A DNA stretch of 64,000 nt from Icerya purchasi. Its lineage: Eukaryota; Arthropoda; Insecta; Hemiptera; Monophlebidae. A model generated the notes under the pieces. That model made no database searches. It saw nothing but the letters and a program-made list of their open reading frames with translations, and had not been told where the DNA came from. The DNA lies in NCBI GenBank assembly GCA_039619475.1, contig CM077115.1, forward strand, positions 500,485,352-500,549,351. Direction: 5' to 3'. Both the position numbers and the translations under genes were made by a program. Below are positions 1 through 12,700 of this stretch, in pieces. Each line of letters begins with the position of its first letter. The stretch's first letter is position 1.

Positions 1-362
1 GACGACATGCTCCAAAATAGATTTTCACATATGTCTTTCCTGCATATGAGAGAATGAAATTAGTCAAAAACACAGTAACTTCCGAGGCAGTCTTCAATCG
101 GTTTAGCAAAAAACACACAACATTGGAACTTATATAAGAAATGTATAAATCAATAAAGTATGTTATAATAAACTGTATCTTATTTTGGAGTATTTTAATT
201 CTTTAGTACGGATTTGCATAGTACTTAAAAATTAAGTGATCTGTAAATAAAGCCTTTTTTTAAATAAGCTTTTAATCATTTCGGTTATATATTTATTTAA
301 GTCATTCATTTTATATCAACTTTTTAATATAATACGATTATATATGCGCACACACATATACA

Positions 363-366
<4 letters not shown>

Positions 367-404
<38 letters not shown>
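367..404. repeat. (TA)n microsatellite
   Basis: Uninterrupted alternating TA for about 38 bases, in the intron after FAS exon 6. Confidence 0.95.
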
Positions 405-407
<3 letters not shown>

Positions 408-532
408 TATATATATTCAACTGATCAGCTGCCCCCCTAGGAAAGATTTTTAGCTACACCCATGGGGAGGAAGTGCTACGGAAGACCGCAAAAATAAGCC
501 CAGTCAAGTAATCATTTTCATAGTATACTAAC

Positions 533-763
533 TTTAAGACGACCGTCATGCAATGCTGGAATGTCAGGATTTGGCGTATTGTAATGGAGGTTCGGCGGTA
601 TAATTCCACATTCCATAGCGACGCAGATTTTAATTACCGCTGATAAAGCAGATGCCGGTTCTCCGTGGCCCATATTGGACTTCACTGAACCGGTCCATAA
701 TTCACTATTCCTGCCTTTCACAAATACTTCCGTAACAGCGTTCATTTCTTGCGGATCACCTAC
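533..763 (-). CDS. FASN: FAS-like gene 1, exon 6 (KS, second catalytic His)
   Basis: Acceptor TTTTACCAG before 763 and donor GTTAGT after 533; 77 codons in phase 0. Encodes [14 protein letters not shown], then [18 protein letters not shown] with the conserved KS Lys (codon 682-680) and second His (667-665), then [16 protein letters not shown], the closing part of the KS. FAS usually has GHSEPASGL or GHPEPASGL here. The next exon is beyond the left edge. Confidence 0.92.
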
Positions 764-3700
764 CTGGTAAAACGGAATAGTAAAAAAAAAAATTATTATT
801 AAACATTTATTTACTGATTAATTACACATATAAACATTTTTACGTTACTTCAAAAAATCCACGAAATAAAATTAAAAACCGCAATATTAAGAACATTACT
901 TAAGGTATTCAAAGGCGTTAAATATAAACCAATATGCATATACTGTTAATCGTGAGTAAAATACTAGAAAAATATGTAGCACAAAAATTAATTTAATATA
1001 AAACAGTTAACAACATTATAAATAAAAATCAGTACCAGAGAAATCTGGGAAAGTAAAGTTGAATCTCAAATAGAAAGGAACTGGCTCTCCTACTCTCATT
1101 AGTGTCGTTGGGCTTAGTACATTGTGAACCTTAAAATCACAATCCCCGACGCCCTGCTAAGGGTGTGGGACTTACTTTACTTTACTTTACAGTTTCCAGC
1201 GAGGAGGGAAATAGGTGCTATGTTAAAGATGGATTATGTGAATAATAGTTTAAATGAAGGAAACTGCATAAACATGAAATTGATCCGTCAATAGCTTTTA
1301 ATACTATATATCGATCAAACAAAAAAAAAAATGTTACATAAATTAAAACTGTTTTAGTCTTATTTGACGAAAAAGAAATAAATAGCATGCTGTAACAAAG
1401 ACTATAATGAATCGTAGGAAATATATTGTCTACATTATTACTTATATTATATATTAATATTTTTAAGTTAGACATATGATAAATCAGTGAAGAGTAGAAA
1501 CACGTGTATATAAAAGAAAACAAAAATAAATAAAAATTTATATTATTAATAAGACAAGCTCGTGATGAGAAACGTTATGTCTGGTGCACTATTGATGGCC
1601 AACAGATAATTTCGTCGCAAAAGGGCTCATCTTCAGCGGTGCCATTTCGATAATGGGGATTGAAAAAGAAAGTAACGATTGGATAAAGATTTGGTTTACG
1701 TTTTTCATAATCGCTGGTTAATATTCCAATCAGGTTAAAAATCAGTAGCTAATAAGTTCTCATATATCTTCCGTCTGTCAAGTGTATCATTTCGAGTCAA
1801 AAAGAGAAAGAAATAATCAATAGTCGGAGTTTTCGACGCAAATTAATCGAACCACCCGTGAAGAAAGGCTAACATATTTTCCGTTATTCCGCGATCGTAA
1901 ATAGTGAGTTATTATTTCGCGATTGACATCGATTTGCAAATTTCAACTCTTGAATCTACTGAAATCATCGAAATTACAATGCACCAAGATCATCGGAACA
2001 TCCAACGGCAACAGTAATACGTACAATTTAATGTAGTTATCCGGTAATCATTGTTATATTTGTGTTTTGTATTTAGTTTATTAATGTTGTTTCCAGCGGT
2101 TAGCCGCTAAAGGAAAAATGGTGTACAATTAAATATATAATTAAAAATTTAACGGTCTATTCTATACAATAATAATAATAATAGAAATAATATTTATGAA
2201 TTTTTGTTTTCCGTGGAACTGCCGATTCTGCGATGGCACCTCTGACAGCTACATAAAAATACTTAAAGGGGTTACATTCGGCACGTCTGGCGCAGAGAAT
2301 AAACTATATCGGTAAAAAATAACAGTAATACCGTTTCTGTATATGTGTAAATTAGAAGTCCATCAGCAGTTCTCCAAATCCGATTATAATCTAAGCATTG
2401 ATTAATAGTTATTTTAAATTACCTGTAATGTGTGTGTGTGTGTGTTATCTGTGCATGTATTATGTGTATATAAATGTGAGGGAGAACGAATGTTAATTAT
2501 GATATAGTTAAATTATGGATATCTGCGGATAACTGCTTAGAACCCAAAACATCATAAAATTGTAAATTATTATAAAATTAAATATACAATATATATCTAC
2601 ATGAAAGCGTAAATAAACACGCAGCATGTATATGCGAACGTACTTGCATGCATCCGTATGTGAATTAAAGTCAAAATTATTTAAAATTAAAAGGCCTATT
2701 ATATCTCGTTGTTTTCTCTAATAGCTACGTACCCGTGTGGCTGATCCATGAGCTTCCATAAAATCAATTTGGGCGGGATTTATTCCAGCAATGTCAGCGA
2801 CTTTCCTGAAAAGTACTACTTGTTGCGGTCCAGAGGGGAACGTAATTCCGTCGTCTTTGTAACCGTCACAGTTACTGCCGGCTCCGAGCACTTTGGCATA
2901 GACCCTATGAGCGTTTTTCGCTTTTTGTAGTAAAACCGCTATGGCTCCCTCGCTTCGTACGTAACCGTCACCTATGCACACGGATCGGTGTTACAATAAT
3001 TTTCGTTCGTGAACTCGTGTTCATTAAACGAGTATTGGATATTTTCATCATTAATCATCTACGGCATATTAACTGATTGCTTAGCACAAAAAAATTCAGG
3101 GTTCGTTCTGGGTTATGATAATCCATTTGTGTGAGACGGTGTCCAAATACTCCTAGTAGGGTTGGTTTTGGGAATTTATTATTTTTTTATGACTTTGTCA
3201 ACGAGGACATTAGTCCAAAAAATGGGAAGAATGAGAAAATAACATTATATTCTCAAACGTTTAAGGATAGAGGATAAAAATAATTCAAGGGGAGGAATAA
3301 CAGAAACAGAAGGAAATGAGAGAATGTAAGAAGCACTCTTAAGGAGAGTAGGAATGCCGAGTTTTAATAGAAAAGAGTAGAAGGACGAGTGTACAGCGGA
3401 GAAGAACACACATTTAAATAAAATATGATATCAGGATCAAAAAGTAATTAGAAGGGGTGAAAAAAAAAAAACGTAATCGAAGTAGATGAAAACTGTAAAA
3501 ATGATCCGAGGAGAAGATTATAATTAAAACGAAGGCGACTAATAGCCGAGATTATGGAGCGTTTAAGAAAAGGCAAGTATGTAGAAAACCATGGGTGAGG
3601 AGGAAGAGCTAGCTCTGAATAGAGAGGTAAAAGGAGGCAGGATTAGAAAATGAAGAAGAATAGGAGTTGAACCATAGTTTGCAATGAGCGGCTGAGGAAA

Positions 3701-6700
3701 GAAGAACAATATAAGGAGCGGAAAAAGTGCCTAAATATCTGCTACCGGAAATGGAAGAACAGGCTAATCCACCACCTCATTACCCTTAGTGCTCGAATGG
3801 CCAGCAATCCACAAAAGATCGATCTCGATCGAATGAAGAAAAGAAAAGATCATGAATAATAAAACGTATGAGAAGTATTACATAATCCGAAGAGGTAGCA
3901 ATGCGGATAGCCTATAAAGCACTTTTAGAATCCGAGATTATGAGCACTTTATGGAAAACCAATGATGAGGAAACAAAGAGGATAGTACGTAGAATAGTCT
4001 ATAGATTCCGCATAAAAAATTGAGCAAAAGGAAGGAAGTTTAAAAGATATAGGAGGACAAAAAAAGGCAGAACTAACTCCATTTGGCCTTTGGAACCGTC
4101 GGTATAGATATAGTGGTGTGTGTAGAAAAAAAAGAAAATAGTGCATTGGAAAATTCAATTCTGGCGACATGTTGAGGGACAGATTTAAAACAGAACGGTG
4201 AAAAAAGACATTTAATAGGATGAAGAAAACTGGGGACAAACTGAAAGAGAAATAAGGAAGTTTTTCAGTACTATAAATAAATGGTGAAAATTGAACAGGA
4301 TGAACAGAAATAAGGGAAGCTTGGAGAGGAATTGGAGGAATCGATTAAAGAAAGTTCTAAAAAAGTGAAAGAAAAGATAAGAAAGTGTGAAGAACTAGGA
4401 GCGGGCGGGAAAGGGCAGGATTCCTGGAAGCTAGGAAACTGAAAGCTATAGAATCAATAAACGGTATTACTTTTCCAGAAGGAAAATTATGACTGAAAGG
4501 GCGTTAAGAGAGAGTGGATTTAAAGGTCTTAGCCATTTTCCATACATGAGAATTAGGAGTGGATCGGGATAAAGAGGAGCAGAAGCTGAGTTTTTCTTAA
4601 CTGTTTTAAAAACAAATCTGGCTATTGCCATTTTTAGTTGGAAAAACAAGGAATGAAGCGAAAAGTTCTGTAAGTAGGTGTACTTAAATTAAAAGCCGCC
4701 TTACAGTCTGCATTCCACCACAACGAAGAGGAAGTTCTGGGTTTTTTGTGAGGAGTTAGTCGGATAGGAGGAGAAGAGAATATGTTAAGGGGTGAGTAAG
4801 TTTATTCAATAAAGATGTTATATCGGGAAGATGAGTTTAAATTAAGAAGAATTGAAGAGAGTGAGAAGTCAACCAGAGAGCGGAAGATGGCCCAGTCTAC
4901 TTTAGGAAGGATTCATTTGAAAGATCGAAGAGGTTTACGAGAAGCAGAGGAAGAAAAATCGTTAAAAGAAATGATTATATAGGAATACGTTCACTTTTAA
5001 AAGTGCTGTTTAGAGTTTACCATAAACACTTAACACTAAGATTAGAAGTGAATAACAGGTCAGTAGAGCTGGAAGGCAAAGGATATTTAACGCGAGTAGG
5101 CGAACCATCATTAAGGAGGATTAAGTCATTTTGTAAGATAACATTTTCATGTATGCGGAACCATTACTGCTGTACTCACTACAACCTCAAACAGGCGAGT
5201 GCGCATTCCATCCGCTGGCTATAACAAAAGGCGGAGGAAGAGAATTAATGAATGATTGAAGAGAGAAGTTATATAGATCAAAATTAAGAGGAATGTAAGC
5301 CGAAATGAGGTTAAATGGATTTGAGGAGTTGTTGATTATTGAGATGTGGAGAAAATTAGAATTAATCGGATTAGATGAAACAAGAGGATAGATTGTCGTC
5401 AGTGTTAGAAAATGGATATCATTTCTGATTAAAATAGCTGAACCACCATATCCGTACTGCGATTAGAACTAATTAAAGAATTTATCCAAGTTTATGAGAT
5501 CAGCGCAATACTTATACAAATCCAGTAGGTTCTCAACGGAATTTCTATTCGCTCTGAGGCTAGGACAATTTCACTGTAATATTCTAAGTTGACAAGGCAT
5601 AATGAAGGGAAAAGCGAGAAATATAAGAAATAAGAGAAAGAATAGAACAAGATGAACGTGAGCTAGCAGGATAATAATGGAAAAGCCAAAGGGCGATAAT
5701 ATTCAAGAATCTGAAAGACTCTGATGCAGCCATCCGTACAGTCCAACTTTAGTACAAACTACACAAGGGGATTGAGTAAAGACGGAAAAATATGATTAAT
5801 AGGGGGTTTTTAAATATCATTCGAATAAATCATTGTGCGTATGAGCGCGATGATTTGCTGTTAACGAACTTGATCAAAGCAGCAAGCAGCATCAATGGAA
5901 AGCATTACAGATAACATATATAACGAAATGACAGAAAAGTAAATGTAAAATAATAAGGGAATCGATACAGAGTAGGACTTATTATCCTCCGTACTTCATT
6001 ATATTAATATCTAATCCTTTCAATAGTTCTCTTTGGCATTCCTAACTTATCGTGTCCAATTATTTCCAACAAACTCCTCTCTAAACGAAGAACACGCACT
6101 GATGTTGCAGTTACAGTCACAAACAGGCACAGCTCGCAGTTAATTTTGCGGGCTCGCTGTCGCATTTGCGGCCCTAACGGTAGATAGGTGAACTCCTTGT
6201 CAGTCGGCACTGCGGGCGCTGCTGTTGCAGTGTGGCCATAGTGTTCGGTGAAAATTCTGCTCATTTTCTTTTAACAGAATGGTAGGCGCTGTTTCCGCAG
6301 TCGTCGCCATAAATATGATTAATGTTTCACAATTAAAAACTATAAACTTTGCTTTATAGTGATGGAGAAAGTCATTGAACTTTCGGATAATTGTTTACGG
6401 ACGCTAAGCGCTGTGCTCTATATAGGTTTCGTGCTTGATGGATCTAACTGCTTTTTAAACATCCCGTGTTCCTTCTTCCTTAATTATTTATAGCCAGATT
6501 CCTTTGTCCGTTTGTACTGTGGGCTCTGTAATTGCAGATGTGGCCATGGTATGGGACAGCTAACTCCTTTTGCTCTTACCTTCGTCATTCCTTTTCTTTT
6601 CAGGATGCATACGTTTGGCATTTTTCGACGTCGATTGTTATTGTTTCTCCATCTTTGGTATAGCATTCTTTGTCAGATTCCATTCCTTGTTACTCCTAAT

Positions 6701-9700
6701 TGCTGCTATGTACACATGTTGATGGGTAATCGTCCGTTGCTGACAAGCCCAGGGAAAAACCCAAACAAGAAAAAAAGAAAAAAAAAAAGACTTATTCGGG
6801 AGCAGCAACAGCCACCGCTCAAACAATTCATTAAGTTTGGGTCCCTGTATGCTATCAACGAACCTAATTAAAGGAGGCAGGCAACATCAAGAGAAAGTGC
6901 TGAGGGAAAAAGTAAAAACCCCTATGGAATCACTGCTGATACTGACGAAAGTTGACAGGTGTATAGAAATAATTCGTATAACCAGTTTTAAGAATCCTCA
7001 TACATAAAAACGGGGAAGCCGAGGAAAGATGTAAGATGTAAGAACACGTTATCATTTCCAGTAATCTTAAACTATATTTTTTTTTTTTTTTGGGTGCGCC
7101 AGCGGCATTGACCCAACAACAACAGAAATTAAGGAAAGGGTTAAATAAAGAGACGATTAGAAATAGAGCTTAGGAAAGATTGAAGTACAGGGATTATATC
7201 TGGAGATGGAAAGGAAAGGACAAAGGAAGAATTATACGGAGCAGGAAGACCCAGTGCCAAGATTTTGGAGTACACTATAAATGTTTTCAATTGTTCACAG
7301 TTTTTTTGTTTTAACTTTTAATTCATTGCTCATTTGTTGACTACTCTAATACCACGAATTTGATGAATAGTTAATGAATAAGAATGAGAGCATGCAAAAA
7401 ACGTCATTTCGTGAGTAGATGTAATGTTCATTACTTTCAGTGAGACCGTCTTATTTTATTTTTATCAGCAAGTAAATCGGGAAAATGTATTTTTATGCGA
7501 CAAAAATTAAAATACTACATGACAGAAATATCGCCAGCGCGAAAATAACAGTTGAAATCCTCCATTTCTATTTTTGTTTTGTTGAAATTTTAAAGAGAAT
7601 CATTTTTTTAAATTCTCTTTGTTTAATGTTTTCTCCTGTATTTTAATTAAAATTAAAAACACGAAGTCGCTTCGGATTACTTTCAGCGTTCCAAATTAAT
7701 AATAATAATGAAAAAAAAACAAAAAAAAGAACAAAGTACAAACGATATCCATCGATTGAAACTAAAATTTCATCAGTTATATGCTAAAAATAATGAATGC
7801 TTCTGTCGAAAAATCAAATTTAAAGACGGTTCGTGTATTTTTAAATTTTAAAATCCTCTCTCTCTCTCTATTTTTTAATATTAATCAGCGTAGGTGTAAA
7901 CTTTCAAGAAAAAGGGGGAAGAAAAAGGAACGGAGCAAAATAAATAAATAAAATAAAATAAAAAATAAAAAAATAATAGATTAGCTAAGTTAGAAATAAG
8001 GAAAAATAGGATAAGAGTTTGTAAACAAATGATTTGCGCAGCGATAGATTGTATAGTATATAAGTAGTATAGTGTAGATACATTTAGATGTAAGAAATCT
8101 CGTTAACAATCGCCTAGATTGACGAGGAAATGTGAAAATAATGATAAAAAAAAAAAAGAAAACTATTCTTCATGCAGATTAGAATTTCCGATTGAAATCA
8201 GCTTAATAATTAATAATTTGGGTCAAATTACTGCGTACATTAATCAGGAACATAAATTTCATCGTTTACAACCAAAAACTTTGTAGTTTTACATATATTA
8301 CCACGCCGTTTCATATCGATAGATCGGAGGAAAACAACAGGTGCTAATCGATATCTTTTTCCCCGATAGTTTTCAGTTTATTCCTGTAAAATCTTTCCAT
8401 CGTTGAAAACGTATTCGAAATTTTGCATTTTAAATTTTATTAGCGAAAAAAGATTTTTCGCTATAATTACCAGACGCGTCGAATGCTTTGCATTTTCCTT
8501 CCGGTGACAACATGTTCAAACATTGGAACATTAAACAAACGCACGGATTCAGCACCAAGTCTGTACCGCATACAAAACACGCGTCACAAACGCCGTCTCT
8601 TATTAGATCGTAAGCCTGTTGAAAAGCCACTAGAGTCGTCGAAGAAGCTGTATCAATGGAATAACTGGGTCCTGAAACGAGGGAACAACAAAATACAAAA
8701 TCAAAAATTAAACTAATAAATTTTTCGATTCTTTTTATATTTCGCAATTTGTCTCTACACGATTTAATTACGGTCAATGAACTTTTTTTCCCGCCGTAAC
8801 GGTTTATAAAATCACCTTTTAAATTAAATTTGTACGATAGGCGGTTTGCAAACATGGTTCTTGTACAACCGATATACTCGTAACCATTTATTTTATCCGG
8901 CATCTGAGACCATTTATCTTGGGTTTCGCTCGAAGCAACGCCCACAACTACTCCGGTTTTTGTTCCACTTAGATCGTCCGGATGTAAACCTAGAATTGAT
9001 TCGGATAATTAATACGTCCGCAAAGATATTAACGATAAATAATTTTCACTATTTTCACACCGTTTTATGTTTTAATAACGTCCGGATAGTTGCACTAATT
9101 AAACCAACTGAAAAATGATATAAGTAAAGAAAAACTTCTTTCGTTTTTGTACTTTCCGTGATTTAATATTGGAGTCCCATGACCGCCACCTTTTTTTTTC
9201 TTTTTTTTTTTTCAAAAAAAGTAGTGTATGAAATTGCGAGTTACACGGATTGTGAAATGAACAAAAACCATTATGCACATTTTTCGTGAATTGTACGATA
9301 TCATTATTATCTGCGCGTAAACAAAAAAATATTTCATAATAATCGGAAAAAATTTTTATTATTTTCATTTTTGTAACATTTATATTTAAAAAAAAAAAAG
9401 AAAAAGAAAACAACATTTTTAATAGACATATCAGTCCCTAATGACAGTAATATTAGCCAGAAATATGAAGAAAAAATAAGTAAATACAACAGCTTAACCA
9501 CTGAAATAAAAAAAATATGGAAACAAAAGAATTTTTGACCGGGTTTGTGACAGGCCCATTTTGTAAATACCTTCATAAATTTATTTATACGTATACTTGG
9601 AATTATTTTTTATATTCATACGAACAATCTATAGAATACCTACAATTCGTTTCCAACCCGCGTTTCTTGATTTTTCCTTACTTCGGCGTTTTGCCATCGT

Positions 9701-12700
9701 TCCTATTATTCGCCTACGTTTTAGCCATTTGTTGTTTCCATTTTTCCCTAACATTTTCTGCTCAAATGAACGATCAATTTTTTTATTACTTTCAATTCCT
9801 AGCACTTCACGGTTAACCCGGGACCTTTACCCAGAAACAATTAAAAGGGGAAATAAGTCAATTATATCATGATTTGGTCAGATATTGTTAGTAGGAAAGA
9901 ACAAACAGTGGGAACGATGTATGGGAGGAAAGAAAAGACAGGATAGAAAAGACAAGATAGAAAAGACAGGATAGAAAAAGGGTAATTCGGAGTAGGAAAG
10001 CCAAGTCGCAGCAAACTGGAATAAAAAGCAGAACGCTCAACGGAAAGAGATGAACACATTTAATAAACACATGATCTGCATCGTAAGCAAGCTTTTCATC
10101 TGAGAGGAAAAGACAACATCGAGAGTAAACCAACGAAAAGCGTAAACGGCAGGAAGATAATAAAGTATTGCTTTAAAATGCGGACGAATAATGGAGACAA
10201 CAACAGAACGACGAATTGCAGGAAACCGAGAGAGCCACGGATTGACAGGAAGATTAAGACAGGCAGATAAAAGGAACAATTATTAGAAAAAGAGGAAGCG
10301 TAAATGCCCGTTACCATGATCTAAGGTGAAAACCTTTACACAACGGAAGGGTATTAGAGGATGGAATTTTTCTTAAGAATGGAAGTGGAAAGAAGTAACA
10401 ACTGGAGAACGAAAAAATCCACCGCTTCGTTACAAAAAATGTCCGAATGGCTAAAAATCTACAGCAACTCGAATCGAACGGAGGGAAGAAAGAACGTGAA
10501 TAAGCGAACTGAATAAGTAAACGTATACGGTGAATAATAAAATCACAGGAATGGTCAGGTAGAGTGGAACAGATTCAAGAGCGGTCATAGGGTCGGATAT
10601 AATTAAAAATTTAGAGGAAAGGTGATTAGAGGAAATGAAAATAATGGAACGTAGGCTAGTCATTAATTCGCTTATGAATACTGAGCAGGAAGGAGACAGA
10701 CGAAAAGACTCTAAAAGGTCAAAATCTGGAAGGATAAAAGAGCTATCAACACTAACCGACCTCTTCGAACCATCTGTAAATACGGGGTTACGTGAGATGG
10801 AAATTACGAATTGATAGTACTGTGGAATTCCTCACTCTAATTAGGGCTTGTGGAGGAAAGTTGAAGGACGTAGGTCTAGTAAACATTTTAGGATGATGGC
10901 AGAGATCGGCGAAATTAGAAATAGGGAAGATTGTCAGAGGAATTGTGTAAGAGCAAAACAAACTAAGCCGAAACGAGATGTGGAATAAAATAGGTGTTTT
11001 TCTAGGTATGAAACACCAGCTCCTAGAGATGGAGAAAAGTAAGAATGGATAAGAGTAGAGGAGGTGAGTGGAAGACGCTTAGCAAGAAAACGATGCCAAA
11101 TAGGATCTGCGAATAGAAAGGACTGGCGTATTAGATCCAGTAAGGACTGCTGAGCACCAAGACATAGACGAAGGCAAGAATTTTGGATTACATCTAATTT
11201 AGTGAGTCCGGACTTCGTTGAACAATCGTAGTAGAGAATGAATAGTAATCAAATTTGGAATGGATGATGGATTTGTATAGAAAAATAAGGATGATCACTA
11301 CCCCATTTGATTGGAGATAGGGCCTTCAGCAAGTTTATCCTTTTGACTGCAGAAGAGGAAAGTTTTCAAAAAAAGTAGTGTATGAAATTGCGAGTTACAC
11401 GGATTGTGAAATGAACAAAAACCATTATGCACATTTTTCGTGAATTGTACGATATCATTATTATCTGCGCGTAAACAAAAAAATATTTCATAATAATCGG
11501 AAAAAATTTTTATTATTTTCATTTTTGTAACATTTATATTTAAAAAAAAAAAAGAAAAAGAAAACAACATTTTTAATAGACATATCAGTCCCTAATGACA
11601 GTAATATTAGCCAGAAATATGAAGAAAAAATAAGTAAATACAACAGCTTAACCACTGAAATAAAAAAAATATGGAAACAAAAGAATTTTTGACCGGGTTT
11701 GTGACAGGCCCATTTTGTAAATACCTTCATAAATTTATTTATACGTATACTTGGAATTATTTTTTATATTCATACGAACAATCTATAGAATACCTACAAT
11801 TCGTTTCCAACCCGCGTTTCTTGATTTTTCCTTACTTCGGCGTTTTGCCATCGTTCCTATTATTCGCCTACGTTTTAGCCATTTGTTGTTTCCATTTTTC
11901 CCTAACATTTTCTGCTCAAATGAACGATCAATTTTTTTATTACTTTCAATTCCTAGCACTTCACGGTTAACCCGGGACCTTTACCCAGAAACAATTAAAA
12001 GGGGAAATAAGTCAATTATATCATGATTTGGTCAGATATTGTTAGTAGGAAAGAACAAACAGTGGGAACGATGTATGGGAGGAAAGAAAAGACAGGATAG
12101 AAAAGACAAGATAGAAAAGACAGGATAGAAAAAGGGTAATTCGGAGTAGGAAAGCCAAGTCGCAGCAAACTGGAATAAAAAGCAGAACGCTCAACGGAAA
12201 GAGATGAACACATTTAATAAACACATGATCTGCATCGTAAGCAAGCTTTTCATCTGAGAGGAAAAGACAACATCGAGAGTAAACCAACGAAAAGCGTAAA
12301 CGGCAGGAAGATAATAAAGTATTGCTTTAAAATGCGGACGAATAATGGAGACAACAACAGAACGACGAATTGCAGGAAACCGAGAGAGCCACGGATTGAC
12401 AGGAAGATTAAGACAGGCAGATAAAAGGAACAATTATTAGAAAAAGAGGAAGCGTAAATGCCCGTTACCATGATCTAAGGTGAAAACCTTTACACAACGG
12501 AAGGGTATTAGAGGATGGAATTTTTCTTAAGAATGGAAGTGGAAAGAAGTAACAACTGGAGAACGAAAAAATCCACCGCTTCGTTACAAAAAATGTCCGA
12601 ATGGCTAAAAATCTACAGCAACTCGAATCGAACGGAGGGAAGAAAGAACGTGAATAAGCGAACTGAATAAGTAAACGTATACGGTGAATAATAAAATCAC

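Noticed and set aside
9099..10317. Small hydrophobic ORFs in the duplicated segment
   Set aside because: T-rich transposon remnants read in arbitrary frames; their exact repetition follows from the 2,154-bp duplication, not from selection.
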